The notes under the pieces were generated by a model that made no database searches, was not told the DNA's origin, and saw only the letters and a list, made by a program, of their open reading frames with translations. This document shows positions 52,580 through 62,045 of a stretch of DNA of 64,000 nt, in pieces. The position numbers and the translations under genes were made by a program. The DNA is from Alkalihalobacillus bogoriensis ATCC BAA-922 (GTDB lineage: Bacteria > Bacillota > Bacilli > Bacillales > Bacillaceae_F): the NCBI RefSeq assembly GCF_000621445.1, contig NZ_KK211279.1, positions 243,587-307,586 on the forward strand. The letters are read 5' to 3'. Position 1 is the first letter of the stretch, and each line of letters begins with the position of its first letter.

Positions 52580-53350
52580 ATGAAACAAACTGTAAACAAT
52601 GTTTGGGATGCAAGATTATATGATGGAAGCCACTCGTTCGTCTCAAAGTTTGGCCATGATTTAGTTGATATCCTAGCCCCTTCGACAGGAGAACTCATTC
52701 TTGATATTGGGTGTGGAACAGGAGATTTAGCAAATCAAATCTATGAATCAGGTGCCACTGTGATAGGTATTGATAAATCAGAAAATATGATAAATGAGGC
52801 AGCAAATAAGTATCCACATATTAATTTTTTCGTAAACGATATTATCGAATTGGAAGCCAGAAATGAGTTCGATGCTGTTTTTTCAAACGCAATGCTCCAC
52901 TGGGTAAAACAGCCAAAGCAAGCATTACAATGTATCTTTAATAGCTTAAAACCGAATGGGAGATTTATAGCTGAACTTGGTGGAAAAGGGAATATCGACT
53001 TCATCACCACTGAAATGATAAATCAATTAAAACTCGCTGGAATTGAATATTCCGCAGAACAATTGCCTTGGTTTTTTCCAAGTATCGGCGAATACTCCAC
53101 CTTATTGGAAGAAACAGGCTTTACAGTCCATTTCATTCAACACTTTGATAGACCAACACCTTTAATAGGAGAAAATGGATTAAGCAACTGGATTGACATG
53201 TTCGGCGGAGATATTTTTGCAGGTATAACAGAACATATAAAAGTACAAATTATTTCAAGTGTCGAAAAGAATTTACGGAACGTTCTTTATAGAAACGGGC
53301 AATGGATAGCAGACTATAAAAGGCTTCGAGTAGTGGCAAGTAAAAAATAA
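52580..53350 (+). CDS. SAM-dependent methyltransferase
   Basis: 256 residues. Motif I LILDIGCGTGDLANQI (~37-52), motif II VIGIDKSENMINEA, then FVNDIIELE and FDAVFSNAMLHWVKQPKQA (~95-113). The last block and the C-terminal YRNGQWIADYKRLRVVA resemble trans-aconitate methyltransferase-like proteins. Divergent from LysR. AAGGGAG precedes ATG. Acceptor unproven. Confidence 0.86.
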   Translation: MKQTVNNVWDARLYDGSHSFVSKFGHDLVDILAPSTGELILDIGCGTGDLANQIYESGATVIGIDKSENMINEAANKYPHINFFVNDIIELEARNEFDAVFSNAMLHWVKQPKQALQCIFNSLKPNGRFIAELGGKGNIDFITTEMINQLKLAGIEYSAEQLPWFFPSIGEYSTLLEETGFTVHFIQHFDRPTPLIGENGLSNWIDMFGGDIFAGITEHIKVQIISSVEKNLRNVLYRNGQWIADYKRLRVVASKK

Positions 53351-53451
53351 GCAAAACATTAGAATATACATCTTTATACTCATAATGAGAACTTATGGTA
53401 CACTTATATCGCTAGTTGTTTAACGGGAAGTAGTATAGAGAGGAAATTCAT

Positions 53452-53655
53452 TTGTTTGTCGGTCGTAGTTTATACATTTTAGGGTTAATTTTTGTTAGTT
53501 TCAGTACTATTGCGTTAATCATAACATTCTTAAACAGTGGAGAATTTATCTTTCCTTTATTCGGTCTACTCAATGGTTTCATTGCAATGGGAATTGGGGA
53601 GTTAGTGATTGATTTAAACCATAGAAAAAGAGAAGAATTGAAAAATCAAAGTTAG
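53452..53655 (+). CDS. Small two-helix membrane protein
   Basis: 67 residues, TTG start after GAGAGG. Helices at ~5-25 and ~32-50, then a charged tail (LNHRKREELKNQS). Unrecognised. Confidence 0.6.
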   Translation: MFVGRSLYILGLIFVSFSTIALIITFLNSGEFIFPLFGLLNGFIAMGIGELVIDLNHRKREELKNQS

Positions 53656-53707
53656 CCGCCTCCATAAGTGGGCAACGGAATTGGGGTTAGTGGTGGTGCT
53701 CAATCCG

Positions 53708-53893
53708 TAACGGACATCTATTCCGCTACTTCGTGGAAAACATACCCTTCTCCATTACTATCGGACATACGTTCCGCTACTTGACCAAAATAGCGAGAAA
53801 ACTCCTCTGTTTTCCTCATTTAACGGAACAGATGTCCGATAGAATTTGAAAACTATTCGTTTTTATTCAAATAGCGGAACTGATGTCCGGTAG
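53708..53893. repeat. Quadripartite ~185-bp palindromic element, copy 8
   Basis: TAACGGACATCTATTCCGCT, TATCGGACATACGTTCCGCT, then AACGGAACAGATGTCCGATAG and AATAGCGGAACTGATGTCCG. Close in sequence to copy 7 in flank and core. Confidence 0.88.
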
Positions 53894-53944
53894 AGTTGCG
53901 CTACAAGCGATCATGTTTAAGTGAGGACACTGTTAATTCCCCTT

Positions 53945-54283
53945 CTAATCTCGCTTTGGTTCCTCAATTCCATTTTCAATTAAAACTCTAGCCTCATTTT
54001 TAATTAATTCAATGTAGTTCTCTTTTTTAAAAGATTTCGTTACTTTCCTAATTTCACGAAGACTTCCTTTTGCTTCAATTTTATCATTTCCAACATCAAC
54101 AAAAACCGTTAAATAAACTTTCCCATCATATTTGACAACACCGGTTACTTGTTTTTTATGTAAATCTACATTTATATATTCAGGTAGTATCGGAATTGGT
54201 TCAAACGTTGTCCATCCTTGCTTTCTTTTAATACCTAACCTAAATAAAAAATAGTCTAAATACCCTTTGATTTTATCTCGCAT
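53945..54283 (-). CDS. Hypothetical protein
   Basis: 112 residues, basic and soluble. Sequence includes KQGWTTFEPIPILPEYINVD, then TGVVKYDGKVYLTVFVDVG; beta strands in the middle and a helical end. AGGTGAAAAA precedes ATG. No family recognised. Confidence 0.55.
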   Translation of the reverse strand: MRDKIKGYLDYFLFRLGIKRKQGWTTFEPIPILPEYINVDLHKKQVTGVVKYDGKVYLTVFVDVGNDKIEAKGSLREIRKVTKSFKKENYIELIKNEARVLIENGIEEPKRD

Positions 54284-54359
54284 TTTTTCACCTATCTCAA
54301 TTCGCTTTAATAACTATTTTAACAAATAATTCGAAGAAACTTCAAAATAGATTTCAAAC

Positions 54360-54599
54360 TTATAACACCATAAAAAATGTCAAAAAAGCAATCGCCAATG
54401 TGATCCCTGAAAAAATGAAGTACCAATATGGCAAAAAGGCATCTGGGTCTTTTTTATAAGCAGAAATTCCCATAACAATGAGCATCGCACAAAATGATAG
54501 TTGTGCAAAAGTAAATAAATAATATTCATTTATAAATGTCTGTGTAATTAAAAAGGCCAGCCACAAAAGGCCAAAAATGACGATAAGTTTATCTAGCAT
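54360..54599 (-). CDS. Small membrane protein, ~3 helices
   Basis: 79 residues with hydrophobic segments ~4-20, 26-45 and 57-78; GGAGCGGAGG precedes ATG. Unrecognised. Lies between two other minus-strand membrane genes. Confidence 0.58.
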   Translation of the reverse strand: MLDKLIVIFGLLWLAFLITQTFINEYYLFTFAQLSFCAMLIVMGISAYKKDPDAFLPYWYFIFSGITLAIAFLTFFMVL

Positions 54600-54661
54600 T
54601 TCCTCCGCTCCAATATAATAAAAAATTACCTTTGCTTATTTAGAATACACTACTCGTTGAC

Positions 54662-55096
54662 TTATATTACTAATAATCCAAAAAAATCAGTTATGTATAA
54701 GGTAAATAACACGATTAGTAAAAAGATGACCTGACTAACAGTAAATTTATAAGCATTAGGATTTTCTGCATATTTTCTTTCCATCACGGCTGTTACCAAC
54801 TCGGAAACGATAATAAAGATAACTAGGATAAACCATGGTTGTATAAACCAACTGATATCCGCTGGTTCCCACATATAGGTTATAAAAAATCCTACCATAA
54901 AAACCACCGATGTAATGATTCTAATCGTCCAATCGATTTTTTTATGTTTCTCGTTTACATGGTTATACGAAAAGAATTTCTTTCTCTCAACTTGTAACCA
55001 TTTTCTGATTAGTATATTAAACAAAAACCACAATACGAATACAACGCTCAATAGTAATAGTAAGTTCATCCAGAAACTAGACTCAGTATAATACAT
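54662..55096 (-). CDS. DUF4181 domain membrane protein
   Basis: 144 residues, four helices. The conserved KWLQVERKKFFSYNHVNEKHKK block, then IDWTIRIITSV, fits DUF4181 (Bacillus membrane proteins of unknown role). AAAGGGG precedes ATG. Confidence 0.75.
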   Translation of the reverse strand: MYYTESSFWMNLLLLLSVVFVLWFLFNILIRKWLQVERKKFFSYNHVNEKHKKIDWTIRIITSVVFMVGFFITYMWEPADISWFIQPWFILVIFIIVSELVTAVMERKYAENPNAYKFTVSQVIFLLIVLFTLYITDFFGLLVI

Positions 55097-55121
55097 TATA
55101 ATTACCCCTTTGTATTTGTTG

Positions 55122-55307
55122 TAACGGACATCTATTCCGCTATTTCATAAAAAACACACCTTTTTCGATTGCTATCGGACATACGTTCCGCTATTAGACC
55201 AAAAGAGCGAGAAAACTCCTCTGCTCTCCTCATTTAACGGAACCAATGTCCGATAGCATTTTAAATCTACTAGTTTTCATTAAAATAGCGGAACTCATGT
55301 CCGATAG
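55122..55307. repeat. Quadripartite ~185-bp palindromic element, copy 9
   Basis: TAACGGACATCTATTCCGCT, TATCGGACATACGTTCCGCT, then AACGGAACCAATGTCCGATAG and AATAGCGGAACTCATGTCCG. Lies between DUF4181 and DUF3221 genes. Confidence 0.88.
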
Positions 55308-55333
55308 TCACACAACTCCCTCTTCCACATTTA

Positions 55334-55669
55334 TTACTCTTTACTTTCTATTTTTTTTGCTATAGCTTGTTCAGGGTAACTAAGTAAAATCCCTCCATCT
55401 AGCCATATATCAATTTCATTTCCAGATTCAAAGTCTTTTGCATCTTCATATTTTATATAGATTAAACTAAGGTTATAGTTATGAATGTCTTCACTTGGAA
55501 TTTCTTGTATGGCTTCAAATTCTTCAAACGATACGTTTCTTACTACCAATAACTCATTTTCGTATACTTCAATAACATACCCTTCTATATCAGGTTCACC
55601 TTGCAAAATGGAACAACCACCGATAAACAAAGAAAAAATTAGTAAAATTACATGCACTCTTATATTCAT
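55334..55669 (-). CDS. DUF3221 lipoprotein
   Basis: 111 residues from ATG 55669 (GGAGGAG upstream). Signal peptide with lipobox FIGGC (Cys ~19). Then PDIEGYVIEVYENELLVV and an ALYIKYEDAKDFESG-like part, typical of DUF3221 (small OB-like domain). Follows another lipoprotein gene by 24 nt; one operon. Confidence 0.8.
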   Translation of the reverse strand: MNIRVHVILLIFSLFIGGCSILQGEPDIEGYVIEVYENELLVVRNVSFEEFEAIQEIPSEDIHNYNLSLIYIKYEDAKDFESGNEIDIWLDGGILLSYPEQAIAKKIESKE

Positions 55670-55693
55670 TCTACTCCTCCATCTCATCTCGTA

Positions 55694-55858
55694 TTATTCC
55701 ATAGCCCCTTCGAACTCAATTGGAAAAAATCTCCTCACAGCTGGTGGTATTCGTCTTTCTCCTTGACAAGCTGCTAATGATAGAACAATAACGACAAGGA
55801 GAAAACAAAACCATTTATAAATCGAAGCAATGATTTTCCCACACTCTTTTTCAATCAT
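55694..55858 (-). CDS. Small lipoprotein
   Basis: 54 residues: KWFCFLLVVIVLSLAAC gives a signal peptide with lipobox LAAC (Cys ~31), then QGERRIPPAVRRFFPIEFEG. ATG 55858; GGAG lies ~16 nt upstream, so the start is uncertain. Followed closely by the DUF3221 lipoprotein. Not similar to a family known to me. Confidence 0.55.
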   Translation of the reverse strand: MIEKECGKIIASIYKWFCFLLVVIVLSLAACQGERRIPPAVRRFFPIEFEGAME

Positions 55859-56030
55859 AGAAACAAAGATACTACTCCTTTACCAGTTTAACATATTCTT
55901 CCACATCACAAATCAATAATCTTCATATTTGACCTTTATTGATGTTTTTAAAAATAACGATATATTAAAACTTTCAACAATAAACTAATGGAATGCAGGA
56001 ATTCTCGGCTATAACATGCAACAATTCGTT

Positions 56031-56044
56031 TGTAAGCGCTTTTA
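56031..56044 (+). promoter_or_regulatory. cre-like site for CcpA
   Basis: TGTAAGCGCTTTTA matches the cre consensus core (TGTAAGCG) with two mismatches at the 3' end. It lies ~20-35 nt before the beta-helix gene, like the cre at the arabinanase. Confidence 0.65.
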
Positions 56045-56065
56045 AAAATGAAAGGAGGAAAAAGA

Positions 56066-57703
56066 ATGATTTCAAAACAGACTCGGCTCATCAAAAAAAT
56101 ATTGTTTTCTTCACTCGTATTCACATTCTTCTTTATTGCTCTAACACAAGGTGATAGTCATGCTGAAGAAGTAGTCAATGCTAGAGATTTTGGGATGAGG
56201 CCGAACGTGGAGGCTTCTCAAACTGAAGCACTTCATGCGGCTATGCGTTATTTTTATGACAGAGGTGTAGAAGGAACCGTTTATATTCCTGCTGGAACAT
56301 ATTCTATCGACGAAGCCGTTCGTTTTCACCAAGGCGTAAATATAATTGGGGATGGCATGGGACAAACGGTGTTAAAGAAAGTTGGTAGTAGAAATAATTA
56401 TGTTGTGGGCAATCCGATTATGAGAAGAGGAACTAATCTTAATGTCAAAGTTTCTCATCTCACATTTGATGGCGACCGTCAAAACCGTGCGAATCGAGGC
56501 TTAAGTCAAATCGGTGGTATGAATATTGATGCCGATGTTAGTCATCTTACGATAGAGAACACTGAAGTTCGAGACGTGACTATCGGCTTACTATTACGCC
56601 GTTTAAAAAATTCTACAATTCGAGATAGTGTAATTGACCGTTCAAGTGGACATGGGATTGCCTTCGGTAGTGAAAGCCACCCTGTTGGTGATGTTCATAG
56701 TAATCTTGTTACGCACAATAAAATCACCAATTCCACAGGTGGTAGTGGCATAAATTTATCAAGAGCTACGTATACAACCGTTACGTATAATCAAGTCATT
56801 AATGAAGTACAACAAGGGGATAGTTATGGTGGCATCCGAATTCCAAATGATGGGGCATACAATACCGTTCAACATAATGTCGTTCAAAACTACCCAAGAG
56901 GTATTTTTGTATTAACTGGTGCTCAGCATAATACCATTTCAAAGAATACCATTATCAATTCGCGTATTCATGGGGTGTTAATTGAGGCAAATCATAATAT
57001 TTTTAGTGAAAATGTGATACAGCAATTAGACCCAAGCTTAAATGTGGAGTCTGTTATTCGGTTAGCTCCTGGCAGCAACAACCAAATCTTAAATAATAAA
57101 ATTGAGACATTTTCAAGCTTTAGTAATCCAGGAATTCGACTTACAGGGTCATCCAATCAAAATACAATTAGAGGAAATCAAATTGATACAACTGGGACCG
57201 CTGTTAGTATTGAAGGTGGCAATGGAAATACAAACACAAACAATACGAAAGTAACAAACCCTGTTCAATTCAATAATCAAGCAAGTTATGAAATTGTAAA
57301 CCGAAATAGTGGAAAACTATTAGAAGTTGCCAATGCCGGCACCGCACCAGGCAATAATGCACAACAATGGGAACGTAATTTTCATCCTTGCCAACGCTGG
57401 GCGATCATTCAAAATCGGGAAGGGTATTATGAAATTGTGAATCGCAATAGTAATCAGGCACTAGAAATATTTGATTGGTCAACATCAAATGGCGGAAATA
57501 TTGTGCAATGGACTCGGCTAGGTGGGCATAATCAACAATGGTCTATTCAGCGCACAAGTCATGGATACTATACGCTAGTCAACCGTTTTAGCGGAAAATC
57601 TTTAGATGCTCACAACCACTCATTACTTAACGGTGGGAATATTGTGCAATGGGACTTAAATAACGGATTGAATCAACAATGGAATATTATTAAAGTTGAT
57701 TAG
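56066..57703 (+). CDS. Secreted right-handed beta-helix protein with ricin-type domain
   Basis: 545 residues from ATG 56066 (AAAGGAGG upstream). Signal peptide (~1-33, ends SHAEE). Residues ~35-400 are a parallel beta-helix: NARDFGMRPN then VEGTVYIPAGTYSIDEAVRF (pectate-lyase-3 entry), then short coils with many Asn and Ile (HNKITNSTGGSGINLSRA, HNVVQNYPRGIFVL). Residues ~410-545 are a ricin B-type domain with QQW repeats. Probably acts on pectic or other plant polysaccharide; catalytic residues not certain. Confidence 0.85.
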   Translation: MISKQTRLIKKILFSSLVFTFFFIALTQGDSHAEEVVNARDFGMRPNVEASQTEALHAAMRYFYDRGVEGTVYIPAGTYSIDEAVRFHQGVNIIGDGMGQTVLKKVGSRNNYVVGNPIMRRGTNLNVKVSHLTFDGDRQNRANRGLSQIGGMNIDADVSHLTIENTEVRDVTIGLLLRRLKNSTIRDSVIDRSSGHGIAFGSESHPVGDVHSNLVTHNKITNSTGGSGINLSRATYTTVTYNQVINEVQQGDSYGGIRIPNDGAYNTVQHNVVQNYPRGIFVLTGAQHNTISKNTIINSRIHGVLIEANHNIFSENVIQQLDPSLNVESVIRLAPGSNNQILNNKIETFSSFSNPGIRLTGSSNQNTIRGNQIDTTGTAVSIEGGNGNTNTNNTKVTNPVQFNNQASYEIVNRNSGKLLEVANAGTAPGNNAQQWERNFHPCQRWAIIQNREGYYEIVNRNSNQALEIFDWSTSNGGNIVQWTRLGGHNQQWSIQRTSHGYYTLVNRFSGKSLDAHNHSLLNGGNIVQWDLNNGLNQQWNIIKVD

Positions 57704-57707
57704 GGAA

Positions 57708-57742
57708 CATGAAGCAGGGCGTCATGACCTGCTTCTTCTTGC
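57708..57742 (+). terminator. Terminator after beta-helix gene
   Basis: GAAGCAGG and CCTGCTTC form an 8-bp stem followed by TTCTTGC, ~8 nt after the stop; also close to the convergent TPR gene. Confidence 0.75.
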
Positions 57743-57750
57743 ATAAGAAG

Positions 57751-58236
57751 CTACTTCCAAATTTGATCTAATTTATCAGAATAAAATTCAATCGCTCTTT
57801 TGTAACTTTTAATCTCAGGATCATTTGTCGTTTCGATTAAACATTTTAATAATAATTCCATTGCTTTATGATGCTCATTCAAATTATATAAAGTCATAGC
57901 ATAAAATGTTTGTATTGCTCGATTATGTGGAAATTGTTCGATTCCTTTTTGAAAAGTCTTTTTTGACTTTTCATACTCTCCTAATGTTCTGTATGTACTC
58001 CCTAATCCTAGCAAAGCTCCTTCTAAATCCTTTGGAGGTAACCCTATCTTAATGGCTTTTTCATAGTAAGGGACTGCATTCGCTTCTTCTCCTAACAAGT
58101 CAAAACTCCAAGCACATTGATAGTTAATGTAAGCATCTTCAGGAAACTCCTCCACCAATCTCATCAACCATTCATTGGATTCTTTATGGCTTCCATTTTT
58201 CCGCAACTCAAGTGCTTTATCTAATTGTTTTTTCAT
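57751..58236 (-). CDS. Tetratricopeptide repeat protein
   Basis: 161 residues with about four TPR-like helical pairs. Examples: AYINYQCAWSFDLLGEEANA, ALLGLGSTYRTLGEYEKSKK and QTFYAMTLYNLNEHHKAMEL. Residues A/G at the packing positions fit. No signal peptide. Resembles small Bacillus TPR proteins of unknown partner. AGGAG precedes ATG. Confidence 0.85.
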   Translation of the reverse strand: MKKQLDKALELRKNGSHKESNEWLMRLVEEFPEDAYINYQCAWSFDLLGEEANAVPYYEKAIKIGLPPKDLEGALLGLGSTYRTLGEYEKSKKTFQKGIEQFPHNRAIQTFYAMTLYNLNEHHKAMELLLKCLIETTNDPEIKSYKRAIEFYSDKLDQIWK

Positions 58237-58269
58237 TTCTTTCAGCTCCTATTGCTCGTTTCGTTACAC

Positions 58270-58938
58270 TTAATAGAAAATCGATACTAAAAAATTGTAC
58301 ATCGAATGAATGATAACAACCGACCACAGAGACCCGCTTTTCTTATAAATAATTCCAAATAGGATTCCCAGTACAAAAGCTGTTACTATGCCCCCTAGAA
58401 CGGAAGGAAAAACAAATAGTCCATTGTAAATCCATATAGGAAAATGGATAGAAACAAAAAGGAATGCCGTCACTACATTTGCTACCCAAAAGCGGAATGA
58501 ATCGAGTAGTTTTCGTAATATAAATCCTCTGAATACAATTTCCTCTATTAATCCAACTAAGAGAATCGTGTTAAGTAATTCATTAAATCCGATTTGAAAG
58601 TCCATATTGTTTTTAAAGACAAGCAGATTTACACCCCAAAAATAAAGAATAAGTAGGAAGGAACCTCCAGCTGCCCATTTCAATCCTTTTCCTATATTAT
58701 CACGAAGTCCTAAATAGGATAACGGATTCTTTTGTTCTACCATTTTAACTACAATGAAAACAGGTATGACCCAAATGCTAATCTTAATTACTGCTGATAC
58801 GATTGCTCTTGGGACACCATCTAGTATATCTAAATATTGTATGAACCAAAATTCCCTCATACACCATATAGCCAAAAACAACATGAAATAAATCCAAACA
58901 TACTGTTTATACAAACTTGATTTGATAAAACACACCAC
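58270..58938 (-). CDS. CPBP intramembrane protease family protein
   Basis: 222 residues, ~6-7 helices. CPBP/Abi motifs: EEIVFRGFILRKL (EExxxR, ~132-144), FLFVSIHFPIW (FxxxH, ~161-171) and VIIHSMYNF (HxxxN, ~209-217). Such proteases or bacteriocin-immunity proteins act in the membrane. GTG start 58938; another GTG 3 nt later is possible. Confidence 0.87.
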   Translation of the reverse strand: MVCFIKSSLYKQYVWIYFMLFLAIWCMREFWFIQYLDILDGVPRAIVSAVIKISIWVIPVFIVVKMVEQKNPLSYLGLRDNIGKGLKWAAGGSFLLILYFWGVNLLVFKNNMDFQIGFNELLNTILLVGLIEEIVFRGFILRKLLDSFRFWVANVVTAFLFVSIHFPIWIYNGLFVFPSVLGGIVTAFVLGILFGIIYKKSGSLWSVVIIHSMYNFLVSIFY

Positions 58939-59053
58939 CTCTCATTATCTCGCAATCTATCTCTTAGTTTGTGACACAACTTAAGTTGATTTAAGTGTAT
59001 CACAAACTTCCATATTTTATTTGAAGTACTAATTTGGATAGGCTTTTGAACTC

Positions 59054-59238
59054 TATCGGACATCTGTTCCGTTATTCACCCAAAAACAGCGACTTTTCTA
59101 ATTCGTTCGGACATCTATTCCGTTAGTGTATATTTTTCCACTCATAAGAAGCGGATTTTCACGTAATAGCGGAACAAATGTCCGATAGAGTACTGACCGC
59201 GCCTTATTTTCTAACTTTAACGGAATAGATGTCCTTTA
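59054..59238. repeat. Quadripartite ~185-bp palindromic element, copy 10
   Basis: TATCGGACATCTGTTCCGTT, TTCGGACATCTATTCCGTT, then AATAGCGGAACAAATGTCCGATAG-like arm and AACGGAATAGATGTCC. Order of the inverted arms (AATAGCGG before AACGG) is swapped relative to other copies. The rest of the 58939-59329 gap holds the terminator. Confidence 0.85.
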
Positions 59239-59285
59239 CGAATCGAACACCACCTTCCTCCCCTCCCCCCAACTCCTCAAAAAAA

Positions 59286-59325
59286 AAGCACTGAAAAAGT
59301 GAACTTCACCTTCTTCAGTGCCAAA
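59286..59325 (-). terminator. Terminator of the Bce operon
   Basis: GGCACTGAA and TTTCAGTGC arms with a GAAGGTGAAGTTCACTT loop and TTTTTTTTT after it on the minus strand, 5 nt after the permease stop. Confidence 0.85.
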
Positions 59326-59329
59326 CTCC

Positions 59330-61225
59330 TTATAAAACTGCTCTTTTCACTTGTTTCACATAAATATACCGGACAATTAAGAAATACAAAATTTGAATGC
59401 CCGCAAAACTTCCTAATACAAGCGTAGATTCTGCGAGTAAATTATAATCGAAAAATCTCGATAATGCTGTTAATGCTACGGCACCGTGGAAGAGAGCGAC
59501 GATAATCGGAGAGAAGAAGAGAATGGCAATTTGTCTGTTCATCACTTTCTTCAACTCTGATTCTTTCAATCCAATTTTCGCAACAGCACGGAATTTTCGC
59601 TTTTCTTCATCTAAGTCAGTAAACAACCTGAAATAAAGGAAACTTCCGGCGGATACAAAAAACACAATTCCAATAAACAAACCAATGAAAAGTATCGGGC
59701 CAAACGCACTATCGATTTCATAAAGGGTGTAATCAATGGAAAAGGCATTAAATCCAACTTCTTCTCTAAATCGTTTTCCAGCTTCGATTAGTTGGTCTGA
59801 TTGGCCCTCTTCCGCTTGCCATATCACAAATTTATCTACATACGCCGGGGAGCCGAGCTGTTCAAACACGTCATCATTCACAACAAAATAGCCATGGAAT
59901 TCTGGGATGACTTCCGTTTCAATGACTCTGTTCGGTTTGATTTCCTGGCCATTTTCTAATGGAAGTACAAAATCTATCAATACTTCACTTGCTTTAGGTC
60001 CTTCCATGATGACGGCACGGCTTTGTTCTACTATGATGGCTTCATGTTCTTTCGGATGGAGCTCCTCTTCTTCAAGGATTGCCGCCAAACGATTGTATTG
60101 TGAAGCACGTGCAATTAACACACGTCGCTCACTCTCGGCTATCTCAAAATAGCTTAATTCCAACTGTTCCATTGTCGCCTCAATATTTTCTTCCTGCAAA
60201 ATCAAATTAATACCATTTATACTTTCCTTAATAATTTCTTCGTCGTCTTCTCCCCAGGGACTATACGTAACCGAATAAGGATTGCTCTCCTTTATTCCTT
60301 TTGTAAGGAATGATTGCAGTCCATATAAAGTCCCGATCGCACTAAACGCAACAGTTGAAATAATTGCGACCATAAAAAAGGTTCGTGCATTATCTTTCAT
60401 GCGAAAGGATAGATCAGAAAACAGTAGCATATTTGTTTTTCGCCAAAGGATCGCTTTGTTTCTTTTCATCCGTCGAATAAAATACACACTTAATTGTGTA
60501 AATAAAAAATACGTTCCAATACTCACAACAATAATGACCGGAATCATCGCATACATTACTTGAACACCTTTCGCATAAAGAGCGGTGCCATAGCCGCCAA
60601 GTAAAAGTAACGCTGCGATGATAGAAAGGATGACAGATGCTTTCGGTTCTCCTTTTGACTTCTTATCGCCTTTTATTAAATCGGTCAGCTTATTTGTACG
60701 AAGAATGAGCGAAAGAAACATCGAGATACAAAAGAATAAAATGAGAAAACTAATAAATGACACAACGATTGCAAGCGTTGGAAAATAAAAATCGAGTGAT
60801 TCGCTAATAATTAACACATTTTCAGCAAGTAATAAAATCACTTTCGCAAACAATAACCCTGTCAAAATTCCTCCAACTGTTGCAAAAAAACCAATCAATA
60901 TATTTTCTAAAAACACCATCATACGGATTTGTTTCGTTGAGGCACCAAGCATCATGAGCAGTCCAAATTCTTTTTTACGTGATTGTAAAAAAGAACTCAT
61001 CGAATACAAGACAAAAAAGAACGAAAACACATAAATGATTCCCCCTGCGACCCCCATTCCAAAAAGGGCATTCGCATTAATCCCTTCCCCTGCAAACGCC
61101 GGATGAAAAGCAAAAATCGCAAACGTGAAAAACACCATGACCGTAAACATACTGCTAAGAAAATAGGCAATATAGACGCGCTTGTTCCGCAACACATTTT
61201 TAAACGCGAACTGACGAAAAGTCAT
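59330..61225 (-). CDS. Bce-type ABC transporter permease
   Basis: 631 residues from ATG 61225 (GGGAGGGG upstream). Ten-helix BceB plan: N-terminal RQFAFKNVLRNKRVYIAYFL, FtsX-like helices at ~55-300, a large extracytoplasmic domain (~310-515) between helices 7 and 8, and a C-terminal FtsX region (~520-631). BceB-type permeases sense peptide antibiotics such as bacitracin and signal to the partner kinase. It overlaps the ATPase gene by ~25 nt. Confidence 0.92.
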   Translation of the reverse strand: MTFRQFAFKNVLRNKRVYIAYFLSSMFTVMVFFTFAIFAFHPAFAGEGINANALFGMGVAGGIIYVFSFFFVLYSMSSFLQSRKKEFGLLMMLGASTKQIRMMVFLENILIGFFATVGGILTGLLFAKVILLLAENVLIISESLDFYFPTLAIVVSFISFLILFFCISMFLSLILRTNKLTDLIKGDKKSKGEPKASVILSIIAALLLLGGYGTALYAKGVQVMYAMIPVIIVVSIGTYFLFTQLSVYFIRRMKRNKAILWRKTNMLLFSDLSFRMKDNARTFFMVAIISTVAFSAIGTLYGLQSFLTKGIKESNPYSVTYSPWGEDDEEIIKESINGINLILQEENIEATMEQLELSYFEIAESERRVLIARASQYNRLAAILEEEELHPKEHEAIIVEQSRAVIMEGPKASEVLIDFVLPLENGQEIKPNRVIETEVIPEFHGYFVVNDDVFEQLGSPAYVDKFVIWQAEEGQSDQLIEAGKRFREEVGFNAFSIDYTLYEIDSAFGPILFIGLFIGIVFFVSAGSFLYFRLFTDLDEEKRKFRAVAKIGLKESELKKVMNRQIAILFFSPIIVALFHGAVALTALSRFFDYNLLAESTLVLGSFAGIQILYFLIVRYIYVKQVKRAVL

Positions 61226-61964
61226 GACCATCCCCTCCCATCAGCGATAGCATATCAATGATTTTCTGGAAGAAGGCTTGTCGACTATCTCCACGATGAA
61301 TTTCAGAATGAAGCTTCCCATCACGGATAAAGATTACGCGGTCAGAATAACTTGCTGCTTGCGGGTCATGTGTAACCATAAGCAAGCTTGTTTTCTCTTT
61401 TTTATTGATCGCCTCAAGCATGTTCATGACATCTTTTGACGCTTTTGAATCAAGATTCCCTGTTGGTTCATCCGCTAATAATAGCTTCGGCTTATGAATC
61501 ATCGCTCTTGCTATCGCAACCCGCTGCGCTTGCCCTCCTGAGATTTCATATGTCCGCTTTTGCATAATCGCTTCAATCCCAAGTTCTTTGGCGATAAGTT
61601 GCGCTTTGTCCTTCATGTCTTTAACTCGAGCCCCATCTAATGTCAATGGCAATACGATATTTTCCTCAACCGTCAATGTATGCAGTAAGTTAAAATCTTG
61701 AAAAATAAAGCCGAGTTTAGTTCTGCGAAACTTCGCTAATGCATTTTTGTTGAGCTTATGTGGGTCATGACCTTCAATATTTACTTCCCCTGTTGTCGGA
61801 GCATCATTTGTGGAAATAATATTTAACAATGTTGTTTTCCCGCTTCCAGACGGGCCCATGATCGCCACAAATTCTCCTTTGTCAATGTCCAAATTAATAT
61901 CAGTAAGGGCACGGAAAGCCACTTTTCCTTCGTAAACCTTACTTACTCTTGTAAGTTTTAGCAT
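61200..61964 (-). CDS. Bce-type ABC transporter ATP-binding protein
   Basis: 254 residues from ATG 61964 (GAGGAGGAG upstream). Walker A GPSGSGKTTLL (~35-45), Q-loop FIFQDFNLLHTLT (~85-97), signature ISGGQAQRVAIARA (~138-151), Walker B LLLADEPTGNLDS (~159-171), H-loop MVTHDPQAA. The LLADEPTGNLDS and FNLLHTLTVEENI motifs are BceA/MacB-type. Works with the permease to free lipid II cycle targets from antimicrobial peptides. Confidence 0.93.
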   Translation of the reverse strand: MLKLTRVSKVYEGKVAFRALTDINLDIDKGEFVAIMGPSGSGKTTLLNIISTNDAPTTGEVNIEGHDPHKLNKNALAKFRRTKLGFIFQDFNLLHTLTVEENIVLPLTLDGARVKDMKDKAQLIAKELGIEAIMQKRTYEISGGQAQRVAIARAMIHKPKLLLADEPTGNLDSKASKDVMNMLEAINKKEKTSLLMVTHDPQAASYSDRVIFIRDGKLHSEIHRGDSRQAFFQKIIDMLSLMGGDGHDFSSVRV

Positions 61965-62045
61965 AATCATTCTCCTCCTCACGATTCTAGAAAAAGTATA
62001 GCTTGTGTGGCAATCCTTACACTATCGATTATGCTTTCATGAATC

